The position numbers were made by a program, and so were the translations under genes. Shown here piece by piece: positions 1-6,060 of a DNA stretch of 6,060 nt. The stretch is from an uncultured Lentisphaeria bacterium. Its GTDB lineage: Bacteria; Verrucomicrobiota; Lentisphaeria; JABSQK01; CAJWLW01. The stretch spans positions 1 through 6,060 of the forward strand of contig CAJWLW010000297.1 in assembly GCA_913042885.1 (NCBI GenBank). The letters are read 5' to 3'. Position 1 is the stretch's first letter, and every line of letters starts with the position of its first letter. The notes beneath the pieces are model-generated. The model did no database searches and was not told the origin of the DNA. It saw only the letters and a program-made list of their open reading frames with translations.

Positions 1-213
1 GACATACGTCGCCTCGAGCTGGCGATTGACACTGTTCTTGAAGACCTGCTCGATTTTCGCGGTGGCGACGCCGTCCTTGACGTCGATATTGACGCGCTGA
101 TGCTGGATCGCCAGTGCCGGGAGTGATTTGTCCTTGGGCAGCAGGATACCGGTGGCGCGAGTAGTTGTCGGGTAAATAGCAGCGACGAAAACGAGCAGCA
201 GCAGGCGTTTCAT
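1..213 (-). CDS. VIT-domain secreted/envelope protein, N-terminal part (3' end beyond window)
   Basis: The gene starts at an ATG (bases 213-211) preceded by a strong GGAGG Shine-Dalgarno sequence six bases upstream, and stays open to base 1, giving 71 residues. Residues 1-20 form a classic Sec signal peptide: MKR, a hydrophobic run LLLLVFVAA, then a likely cleavage site after TRA (residue 20). From about residue 32 the protein reads like the start of a VIT (vault/inter-alpha-trypsin) domain: alternating strands, then VFKNSVNRQLEATYV, which matches the family pattern 'F.N....leA.Y.FPLP'. In bacteria this domain is usually followed by a von Willebrand factor A domain, often with a C-terminal membrane or sorting segment; that part lies outside the window, so a VWA domain is inferred, not seen. 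Such proteins are exported, and their roles in surface or protein-protein binding are poorly defined. Its promoter should lie in the 199-bp gap upstream, unless it is read through from the kinase gene. Confidence 0.8.
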   Translation of the reverse strand, partial: MKRLLLLVFVAAIYPTTTRATGILLPKDKSLPALAIQHQRVNIDVKDGVATAKIEQVFKNSVNRQLEATYV

Positions 214-412
214 GATTTTCCTCCGAAAAATGGCCAATGAGTGTGAATGAATGGCGACCTTCAACATCAGGTAAGACGACAGCAGGAGGTATTTCTTAGT
301 GAACGAAAAGAAAATTTAACGCAAACGCCCGGCCACCAGAAATTGATCCTTCCGGATTGTTCCGTGAGAGGCGCCCGGTTTGGCAATAGTAAAAGGACCG
401 GGTCGTGGGAAT
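214..412. other. Intergenic region between kinase gene and VIT-domain gene
   Basis: This is 199 bp with no convincing gene. Besides the VIT-gene ribosome binding site (220-224 on the minus strand), it has an AT-rich patch around 300-320. The minus-strand TAAATT at 318-313 there could be a -10 element, but the hexamer 17 bases upstream (TTCTGG) is a poor -35. Near the kinase stop codon there is a six-base inverted repeat, CCCGGT (374-379) and ACCGGG (397-402), with a 17-base loop and no following T-tract on the minus strand, so it is at best a weak or factor-dependent terminator. Confidence 0.5.
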
Positions 413-1726
413 TCAGCACCAGTCGGCGACGCCGAAGCGGCCCATTAGTCGCTGGAACATCGACCTGGCGTCGTCGGTGGCGGCAAGGAGGTATTCGTCG
501 ATCTCGGTGACGATTTCGGTGGCGGAGTTGTAACGGGTTACCGGGTTTTTCTTCAGCATCTTAGCCAAAATCTGCTGGAGTTTCCGAGGGAAATTCGCGT
601 CGACCTTGCAGGGGTCTTTTGGTTTCCCGAACTGAATAGCCTTGGCCAGGTCGCGGATGTTGTCGCCCTGGAAGGGTTTTTGGCCGAGCAGGAATTCATA
701 GGCAACGATGCCGAGCGAGAAGATATCGGAACGCTCATCGACCTTGGCGGAGATAAAGGCTTCGGGCGACATATACGTTGGTGTGCCGATGATGTTGGCG
801 GTCATGGTCAGGTCTGAATCAGGCAGATGGGCGATGCCAAAGTCGGTGAGCTTCACGGTCATCGCCTGGTCGACCATGATATTGGCCGGCTTGATGTCGC
901 GATGACAGATTTTGCGCTCATGAATGGCGCTGAGTGCATCTGCGATCTGCCGCAGGATGAGGGCTTTCTGCACGGTGGTGAATTCGTCTTTGTCGATAAT
1001 GTATTCCTTGAGCGACTTGCCGCGGGCATACTCCATGGATATAAACGGGATTTTTTCGCTCTCACAGACCCCGTATTCGACGATCGAGACGATATTCGGG
1101 TGCATTACCGCCGACACCGCCTTCGCTTCGTTCATGAAGCGCTTGAGGCAAAGATCCCGGTCCTTTTCAACCATGGTACCGGTTTTGAGGATCTTGACTG
1201 CGAGCTTTTCACCGGGGTGCTGTTTTTCGTTACCGTGCACGAGGTAGACCGTGCCCATGTTGCCTTCGCCGAGGACGCGGATGATTTCGTAGCCGGCAAT
1301 CTGGCGGTTGTCGGCATGACTCATGCACGCCGTACGGTCGACCACGGTGGCGCTGAGCAGGGCGTTTTCTATTTTCTCGAGCAAGTCATTGATGACGAAC
1401 GGTTTCATGACGTACTCGAAGGCGCCGTGCTTCATGCAGTCGACGGCGCTCTTCACCGAGCCCCGGCCAGTAAGCATGATCACGGGGACGTCGCTGTGCG
1501 CTTTGATCTCTGCCAGCAGCTCCAGGCCGGACTTGTTCGGCATGGCAATGTCGGAGATTACCAGATCAATATTATCGGTATCCAGAATTTTAAGGGCTTC
1601 ATTGCCGTCGTCGGTATCGATGACATCGTAGCTGTTCTTCGTCAGCAGCCGTGACACCAACCTGCGAATACTGGCTTCGTCGTCGACGACGAGGACGCGT
1701 TTGTTTTCGAGCCCTTCATTTGTCAT
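413..1726 (-). CDS. Response regulator receiver domain fused to Hanks-type serine/threonine protein kinase
   Basis: A 437-residue soluble signalling protein. Residues about 9-124 are a CheY-like receiver with its full active site: acidic pair D15/D16, phosphoacceptor D59 in VISDIAMP, T86 and K108 (KPF). After a linker of about 20 residues, residues 146 to about 414 are a Hanks-type kinase: glycine loop LGEGNMG (152-158), ATP lysine K178 (AVK), helix-C E200, catalytic loop HRDIKPAN (275-282, base D277), metal-binding DFG D295, activation segment ending GTPTYMSPE (314-322), D334 in DIFSLG and R398 of subdomain XI. It should therefore be an active Ser/Thr kinase; threonines 307, 309 and 315 are plausible autophosphorylation sites. 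I see no transmembrane helix, PASTA or other sensor domain, so the likely input is phosphotransfer from a histidine kinase, which is not in this window. The start is the ATG just before the receiver, with AGGA eight bases upstream; the next in-frame ATG (residue 62) would destroy the domain. The promoter probably lies in the divergent region at 1727-1999. Confidence 0.95.
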   Translation of the reverse strand: MTNEGLENKRVLVVDDEASIRRLVSRLLTKNSYDVIDTDDGNEALKILDTDNIDLVISDIAMPNKSGLELLAEIKAHSDVPVIMLTGRGSVKSAVDCMKHGAFEYVMKPFVINDLLEKIENALLSATVVDRTACMSHADNRQIAGYEIIRVLGEGNMGTVYLVHGNEKQHPGEKLAVKILKTGTMVEKDRDLCLKRFMNEAKAVSAVMHPNIVSIVEYGVCESEKIPFISMEYARGKSLKEYIIDKDEFTTVQKALILRQIADALSAIHERKICHRDIKPANIMVDQAMTVKLTDFGIAHLPDSDLTMTANIIGTPTYMSPEAFISAKVDERSDIFSLGIVAYEFLLGQKPFQGDNIRDLAKAIQFGKPKDPCKVDANFPRKLQQILAKMLKKNPVTRYNSATEIVTEIDEYLLAATDDARSMFQRLMGRFGVADWC

Positions 1727-1783
1727 CAGGAATATCCTGGGCCGGTTACAGGGATTGATGGCGGAAGGAAAAGGAGGCTGCCA

Positions 1784-1793
1784 TGTCCGGACA
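1784..1793. repeat. Perfect 10-bp palindrome TGTCCGGACA, possible operator
   Basis: TGTCCGGACA equals its own reverse complement and lies 58 bp upstream of the kinase start, just downstream of the predicted transcription start. Flanking GGCTG (1776-1780) and CAGCC (1792-1796) could also pair, making a short hairpin in a transcript from either strand. A dimeric regulator site is conceivable, but palindromes of this length also occur by chance. Confidence 0.25.
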
Positions 1794-1807
1794 GCCCACT
1801 CGCTGCA

Positions 1808-1836
1808 AACCTACAGCGTTTCAGCAGGTATGTGAA
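1808..1836 (-). promoter_or_regulatory. Candidate sigma-70-type promoter for the receiver-kinase gene
   Basis: Read on the minus strand, TTCACA (1836-1831) and TAGGTT (1813-1808) are separated by 17 bases, the optimal spacing for a housekeeping sigma factor. TTCACA matches the -35 consensus at five of six positions and TAGGTT matches the -10 consensus at three of six. Transcription would start near base 1801, giving a leader of about 75 bases before the kinase ATG. This was found by eye, so a chance match is quite possible. Confidence 0.3.
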
Positions 1837-1999
1837 CTGATTCCGAAGCATCTTGTGGCAATTACAAGCATTCTATCAGTGCTGTGGTATGGTGGGCGAA
1901 CCCTACAATTCTGGCTTGCACATATTTTTACTGCGGCTCCCGCTCTTATATTACAAGGCCTGAGGTTCGCAAATCATGGTTCTGGGATGACTGGGCAAT

Positions 2000-3199
2000 A
2001 TGGCAACCATTCCGAAAAATGAAATTCAAGGACGCATCGCCGCGTTGCAATCGCGCATGACGAACTGCGAGACACCGCTGGATGGTGTCATCATCGTGCA
2101 ATATACAGACCTGTACTACTTCGCCGGTACTGTGCAGACCGCGCATTTGCTGGTCCCGACGAGCGGCGAGCCGCGGCTGCTGGTTCGAAAAGTACTCGAA
2201 CGCGCACAGGCCGACTCGCCGCTGGCGGATATCCAAGGTCTGAGCAGCATGCGCCAGCTACAGGAGCATGTCGAAGAATTGTGCGGACCGGCGCCGTGGC
2301 GTCTCGGAATGGAGCTCGATGTGCTGCCGGCCGCCTCGCTGACGTTTTACGAGAAGCTGCTGGAATCCGCAAGTTTCACAGACGCATCGCCGGCAATTAT
2401 GGATTTGCGGTCGGTGAAGAGCGATTGGGAGCTCGATCAGATTCGCGACGCCGCGGTGCTGAATGACGCGGTCTACAAGGAGCTGCCGCAGGTTCTGAAG
2501 CCGGGCATGTCAACCATCGATCTGCAGGCCACTCTGGACGCGTTCATGTACCGCGCCGGCGGCCTGGGCCTGACACGCTTCCGCGGACTCAATCTGGAAT
2601 GCAGTCCCGGCGTCATTGTCTCCGGCCCAAACGGCGCGATCCCGGGACATTCTCAGTTTCCGATTGGCGGCAAAGGACCGCACCCGGCTTATCCACAGGG
2701 CGGTGACCGCGATCCAATCGTCGCAGACACACCGATCATTTGCGATTACCTGAGCAACACGACAGGGTATTTCTGTGATCAGACTCGCATGGCCGTGCTC
2801 GGGGAGATGCCGCAAGAGGCATTGCGCATACTCGACGGTACCGGGCAGGTGCTGCGTCACATTGAGTCGCTGCTGAAGCCCGGGGCCGTACCGGAGGCGG
2901 TTTATGAGTCGGCCGTCGCGGCGGCGGCCGATGCCGGTATCGCCGAAGGGTTCATGGGGCCGCCCGGCTACGACGTCGGCTTCGTCGGTCACGGCGTCGG
3001 GCTGGAGGTGAATGAGTATCCGATTCTGGCGCCGCGCATGCGCCAGCCCCTGGTAGCCGGTAATGTCCTTGCGGTCGAGCCCAAAGTGACGCATCCGCAA
3101 TACGGCGTCGTCGGGCTGGAGAACACCTACGTCGTCACCGACTCGGGACCGCAGCGGCTTTCGGCAGCGCCGGAAGATATCATCGCGGTCGCGGCGTAG
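2000..3199 (+). CDS. M24-family metallopeptidase (Xaa-Pro aminopeptidase/dipeptidase-like)
   Basis: A 399-residue cytoplasmic protein with the two-domain layout of aminopeptidase P and prolidase: an N-terminal creatinase-like domain (about residues 10-140) and a C-terminal pita-bread domain (about 150-390). All five dinuclear metal ligands are recognisable: D249 (IICDYLS), D260 (FCDQTR), H331 (GHGVGLEVNEYP), E360 (AVEPK) and E374 (GLENTYVV). H217, after the VSGPNG stretch, matches a conserved active-site histidine of the family. Such enzymes remove an N-terminal residue before proline or split Xaa-Pro dipeptides; exact specificity cannot be read from sequence, and creatinase-like or ectoine-hydrolase-like members also exist. 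A long glycine- and proline-rich loop (about 220-245, GGKGPHPAYPQGG) sits between H217 and D249. There is no signal peptide. The start is supported by an in-frame TGA at 1988-1990 just upstream; its ribosome binding site is weak (GGG at 1993-1995). The gene stands alone on this strand. Confidence 0.9.
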   Translation: MATIPKNEIQGRIAALQSRMTNCETPLDGVIIVQYTDLYYFAGTVQTAHLLVPTSGEPRLLVRKVLERAQADSPLADIQGLSSMRQLQEHVEELCGPAPWRLGMELDVLPAASLTFYEKLLESASFTDASPAIMDLRSVKSDWELDQIRDAAVLNDAVYKELPQVLKPGMSTIDLQATLDAFMYRAGGLGLTRFRGLNLECSPGVIVSGPNGAIPGHSQFPIGGKGPHPAYPQGGDRDPIVADTPIICDYLSNTTGYFCDQTRMAVLGEMPQEALRILDGTGQVLRHIESLLKPGAVPEAVYESAVAAAADAGIAEGFMGPPGYDVGFVGHGVGLEVNEYPILAPRMRQPLVAGNVLAVEPKVTHPQYGVVGLENTYVVTDSGPQRLSAAPEDIIAVAA

Positions 3200-3210
3200 G
3201 CCGGTCCAGG

Positions 3211-4515
3211 TTACTCCTTGAGGCCCGGCATCGGGGTGGGCGGGGACTCGAAGTCGAGCGGTTCCGCCAAGTCGGTAAAGCCCCAGCGTCGGGTGAATGG
3301 CCAGTACACGAAGTCCGCGCGGCCGACGATGTTGCGTCGCGGCACGGGTCCCCAGAACCTGCTGTCGAGACTATTCTCGCTATTGTCACCCATCAGCCAG
3401 TACTCGTCGGCATCCAGCGTGACTTCATTCGATTCTGACGACAGGGATCCGGCGTAGGAGTAGCCGCGGTAGTCACCTTTGAATGAGTAGATGCGGTCGA
3501 AGGCAGGATCAAAGCTGCTATCGGCGACAACCTCCTTGTCGCTGCCGGCTTCGGTGACGTACAGTCGGCGGTCGCGAATGCGCAGGGTGTCGCCGGGTAC
3601 ACCGACCAGTCGTTTGATGTAGAAGCGTCCGCGCAACGCTCTCCCTTCATACGAGAGGTCGTCGGTGGTAAAAACCGTGATGTCACCACGTTTCGGCTCG
3701 GTGAAATTGTAGACGGTGCGGTTGACGAACAGGTGATCTCCGAGCTCGAGATAGCCACGGGCCAGGGTCTCGCCCGATTTGAAATTCAAATAGTCCTCCG
3801 GGTAATGCTCGATGCGGTAGGTAGCCAGGTATTTGCCGACAATGTCGCGAGTGCCCGGCAGCGTATAGTTTGTATTGGAATGACGCCACACGGTGTACGG
3901 GAAGAAAATCAGCATGTTCTTCTGGATAGCGCGGTCATTCACCATGCCTCTTTTGGGATCGTGCCAGACGCGCGCCGACTCTGAGACGGTCGCGTCGACA
4001 TAGCGGCGGGAGCCGTTGGTGTAGTGCAGAATCTTTTCCCACCATGACACGCCGACCTCATCGAGCGCCGCAAAATGGATGCCGCTGAGAGTCGGCTGCA
4101 TACTACCGGTCGGAATCTTGAACGGTTGCAGGAACAGCGCCCGAATACCCATGACAACCCCGATGACAACGACCAGCAATTCAAGAATTTCCTTGCTGCG
4201 CCGGTACTTGTGCTTCGGGACCGTCTGTTTGATGCGTTTCACCGCGGTTTCCAGAAACGCGTTTGATTTCTTCACATCCAACGGTTTGTCGAGATGCTGC
4301 CGGGCTTCTTCGTTGAGCGCTGTGAGGGTCTCCTGTTGTTTCGCAGTCAAGCGGTCCCGGTCCCAACGGATTCTGTAGAGGGTCTGCGAAACGACCATCT
4401 TGAGGCTGCGGCGCTGCCGGTGCCGGCGGCTCGACAGAAATTCCTGGTAGATATAGTGTCCCGGCCAGACGACGAAAAGCAGGATATCGAATATGATGGC
4501 CGGCAATGAATACAT
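3211..4515 (-). CDS. lepB: Signal peptidase I (leader peptidase), large form
   Basis: This membrane serine protease (family S26A) cleaves signal peptides from proteins exported by Sec or Tat. The nucleophile is S138 in FKIPTGSMQPTL and the general-base lysine is K301 in YIKRLVGVPGD. The other conserved boxes are ELGDHLFVNRTVY with PKRGDITVF (about 257-282) and GDNSENSLDSR (376-386). Topology resembles Escherichia coli LepB: a first membrane segment at about residues 4-20, a basic cytoplasmic stretch rich in R and K (about 28-107), a second membrane segment at about 110-127, then the extracytoplasmic catalytic domain. At 434 residues it is about 110 longer than E. coli LepB (324). The extra length lies mainly between S138 and K301, 163 residues apart against about 55 in E. 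coli. The gene follows lepA with a one-base TGATG overlap and no visible Shine-Dalgarno sequence, so its translation is probably coupled to lepA. Confidence 0.95.
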   Translation of the reverse strand: MYSLPAIIFDILLFVVWPGHYIYQEFLSSRRHRQRRSLKMVVSQTLYRIRWDRDRLTAKQQETLTALNEEARQHLDKPLDVKKSNAFLETAVKRIKQTVPKHKYRRSKEILELLVVVIGVVMGIRALFLQPFKIPTGSMQPTLSGIHFAALDEVGVSWWEKILHYTNGSRRYVDATVSESARVWHDPKRGMVNDRAIQKNMLIFFPYTVWRHSNTNYTLPGTRDIVGKYLATYRIEHYPEDYLNFKSGETLARGYLELGDHLFVNRTVYNFTEPKRGDITVFTTDDLSYEGRALRGRFYIKRLVGVPGDTLRIRDRRLYVTEAGSDKEVVADSSFDPAFDRIYSFKGDYRGYSYAGSLSSESNEVTLDADEYWLMGDNSENSLDSRFWGPVPRRNIVGRADFVYWPFTRRWGFTDLAEPLDFESPPTPMPGLKE

Positions 4516-6060
4516 CAGTCGGTATTGGTTTTTAGAATTTTGATGAAGGCGTCCTGGGGAATGTTGACCTTACCGACTTGCTTCATGCGCTTCTTACCTT
4601 CTTTCTGTTTCTCCAACAACTTGCGTTTGCGCGTGATATCCCCGCCGTAGCATTTTGCCGTGACGTCTTTGCGCAGGGCACGCACCGTCTCACGTGCCAC
4701 AACTTTGCTGCCGACAACAGCCTGGATCGCTATCTGGAACAGGTGCCGCGGAACGACTTCCTTCAGTCGTTCCGCCATCTGCCGGCCACGGCTCTCGGCG
4801 CGGTCGCGGTGCACGATGGTGGCGAACGCATCGACCGGCTCCTTGTTGACCAGCATTTCAAGCTTGACCATCGGACCAGTGCGGTATATGCCAGACTCAT
4901 AATCCATACTGCCATAGCCGCGGGTAATCGACTTCAACCTGTCGTGGAAATCGATGACGATCTCGTGCAACGGCAGTTCCGCCTGCAGCATGACGTGTTG
5001 CTGGTCGACGGTGGTAGTGTTCAGGCAGCGACCGCGCCGCTCGAGTATAAGATTCATGATGACCCCGATGTAGTCCGATGGGGATATGATGCTGGCGTTC
5101 ACCATCGGCTCCTCGATACGCTCGATTTCGTTCGGGTCCGGCAGAAAAACCGGGTTATCGACGGGCTTCATTTCGCCGTTCTTCAAGTGGACATGATAGA
5201 TGACACTGGGGTACGTGGCAATAATATCCATGTCATACTCACGCCGCAGCCGTTCCTGGACGATCTCCATATGCAGGAGCCCGAGGAAGCCGCAGCGGAA
5301 ACCGAAACCCAGGGCTGCAGAAGTTTCCGCCTGATAGACGAAGGCGGAGTCGTTTAGTCGCAGTTTCGACAGGCTGTACTTGAGGTTCTCGTAGTCCGCC
5401 GTCTCGATCGGGTAAATGCCACTGTACACCATGGGCTGCATTTCCTGAAAACCCGGCAGTGGTTCCTCGCAAGCGTTGACCTGCGACGTGATGGTGTCGC
5501 CAATCTTCGAGTCGTCCGGTGTCTTGATGTTGGCGATGACGTAGCCGACGGCGCCGGCGAACAGTTCGTCGGTTGCCTTCATTTTCGGTGTGAAAACCCC
5601 GACTTCCTTGATGTCGGACATCTGACCGGTAGCAAAGAACTGGATACGGGCACCGCGTTTCAGGCTGCCGGAGACGACGCGCACGAGATTCACGACGCCG
5701 CGAAAGGCGTCGTAAGCGGAATCAAAAATCAGGGCGCGCACGATGTCGTCAACGATCTCAGGCGGCGGTATACGCTGGATGATTGCTTCGAGGACCTCCT
5801 CGATGCCTCTGCCGTCCTTGGCGCTGGCCAGGATCGCTTCCTCGTGGGGGATCGTCAGGATTTCCTCGAGCTGCTCATAGCACATCTCGATATCAGCGGC
5901 AGGCAGGTCGATCTTGTTGATGATCGGGACGATCGTCAGGTTCTGCCGCATCGCCAGGTTGACGTTGGCAACGGTTTGTGCCTGTACGCCCTGGGTTGCG
6001 TCCAGGAGCATCAGCGCGCCTTCGCAGGCGGCAAGACTGCGGCTTACTTCGTAGCTGAAG
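4515..6060 (-). CDS. lepA: Elongation factor 4 (LepA), N-terminus beyond window
   Basis: This ribosome-binding translational GTPase back-translocates or remodels stalled elongation complexes. The visible 514 residues cover most of the protein (usually about 600). The frame is open to base 6060, beginning FSYEVSRSLAACEGALMLLDATQGVQAQT, so the ATG at 6011 is internal and not the start. The P-loop, switch I and DTPG motif, about 85 residues, lie outside. Visible GTPase motifs are NKID (bases 5918-5907) and SAK (5825-5817). They are followed by the EF-G-like beta-barrel domain, the LepA signature around ALGFGFRCGFLGLLHMEI, the domain-V-like region (LELP-type LQAELPLHEI, GYGSMDYE) and the LepA-specific C-terminal domain ending with the basic stretch KRKLLEKQKEGKKRMKQVGK. 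No frameshift is seen. It is the upstream gene of a lepA-lepB operon whose promoter is outside the window. Confidence 0.97.
   Translation of the reverse strand, partial: FSYEVSRSLAACEGALMLLDATQGVQAQTVANVNLAMRQNLTIVPIINKIDLPAADIEMCYEQLEEILTIPHEEAILASAKDGRGIEEVLEAIIQRIPPPEIVDDIVRALIFDSAYDAFRGVVNLVRVVSGSLKRGARIQFFATGQMSDIKEVGVFTPKMKATDELFAGAVGYVIANIKTPDDSKIGDTITSQVNACEEPLPGFQEMQPMVYSGIYPIETADYENLKYSLSKLRLNDSAFVYQAETSAALGFGFRCGFLGLLHMEIVQERLRREYDMDIIATYPSVIYHVHLKNGEMKPVDNPVFLPDPNEIERIEEPMVNASIISPSDYIGVIMNLILERRGRCLNTTTVDQQHVMLQAELPLHEIVIDFHDRLKSITRGYGSMDYESGIYRTGPMVKLEMLVNKEPVDAFATIVHRDRAESRGRQMAERLKEVVPRHLFQIAIQAVVGSKVVARETVRALRKDVTAKCYGGDITRKRKLLEKQKEGKKRMKQVGKVNIPQDAFIKILKTNTD

Larger units (their letters stand above)
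1727..1999. other. Divergent intergenic region between kinase and M24 peptidase genes
   Basis: This 273-bp region separates two divergently transcribed genes and is more AT-rich than its flanks. It should carry the promoters of both. On the plus strand the best -10-like hexamer is TATATT at 1947-1952, about 48 bases before the peptidase ATG, but no good -35 lies at the right distance. It also holds a perfect 10-bp palindrome (1784-1793) and a 79-codon open frame (1783-2022) with a strong Shine-Dalgarno sequence; I do not call that frame a gene because its composition looks intergenic. Confidence 0.6.

Noticed and set aside
299..319. GTG followed by five codons and TAA, preceded by GGAGG on the plus strand
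   Set aside because: It is only six codons, with no plus-strand gene downstream that it could serve as a leader for; the Shine-Dalgarno match is probably chance.
374..402. CCCGGT/ACCGGG inverted repeat just after the kinase stop codon as a terminator
   Set aside because: The stem is six pairs with a 17-base loop, and no T-tract follows on the minus strand, so it does not fit an intrinsic terminator.
247..510. 87-codon plus-strand frame crossing the gap and the 3' end of the kinase gene
   Set aside because: The product is arginine/serine-rich and looks random, it has no good ribosome binding site, and it overlaps the kinase C-terminus antisense.
827..1654. 275-codon open frame on the plus strand, antisense to the kinase
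   Set aside because: It lies entirely opposite a gene with every expected catalytic motif, its translation shows no recognisable domain, and long antisense frames are common opposite GC-rich genes.
1909..1921. TGGC and TTGCA near each other as a sigma-54 promoter
   Set aside because: The two elements are adjacent and lack the required spacing between the GG and GC dinucleotides.
1976..1990. Four-codon mini frame (ATG GTT CTG GGA TGA) nine bases before the peptidase ATG
   Set aside because: It has no ribosome binding site and no regulatory codon pattern; it is useful only because its TGA fixes the peptidase start at 2000.
2510..3100. 196-codon minus-strand frame opposite the M24 peptidase
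   Set aside because: It is a shadow of the peptidase gene, with unrelated low-complexity-like sequence and no domain.
4578..5357. 259-codon open frame on the plus strand, antisense to lepA
   Set aside because: It mirrors the conserved LepA coding sequence; the peptide has no recognisable domain and no convincing ribosome binding site.

Overview
The window is an ordinary-looking stretch of chromosome from a moderately GC-rich, probably Gram-negative bacterium. It holds five protein-coding genes: two run off the window edges, and four of the five lie on the minus strand. I see no RNA genes, insertion sequences, CRISPR arrays or phage genes. The best taxonomic hints are the signal peptidase I, which has two membrane segments and an unusually long insert around an IPTGSMQPTL active-site motif, and the stretches of LepA. 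To my eye both resemble proteins of the Planctomycetes-Verrucomicrobia-Chlamydiae/Lentisphaerae group. That placement is a low-confidence impression from memory; no search was run.

Left part (1-1726, minus strand): the N-terminal 71 codons of a secreted or envelope VIT-domain protein (the rest lies beyond base 1). Upstream of it, across a 199-bp gap, is a complete 437-codon gene fusing a CheY-like receiver domain to a Hanks-type serine/threonine kinase. The kinase has all its catalytic residues and no transmembrane segment, so it looks like a soluble kinase controlled by a histidine kinase.

Middle (1727-3199): a divergent, AT-richer intergenic region of 273 bp that should hold the promoters of the kinase gene (minus) and of a complete M24-family, Xaa-Pro-peptidase-like metallopeptidase gene (plus, 399 codons, all five metal ligands present).

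Right part (3211-6060, minus strand): lepB (signal peptidase I, 434 codons) directly downstream of lepA (elongation factor 4, N-terminus beyond base 6060). The two overlap by one base in a TGATG junction, which points to one operon with translational coupling. The peptidase gene and lepB converge tail to tail with only 11 bp between their stop codons.

How the genes may work together: lepA and lepB are a familiar pair linking ribosome function to protein export. The receiver-kinase and the VIT protein share a strand and could be functionally connected, but only adjacency supports this. I did not find a clearly new multi-gene system. The most interesting items are the receiver-kinase fusion, its VIT-domain neighbour and the enlarged signal peptidase.
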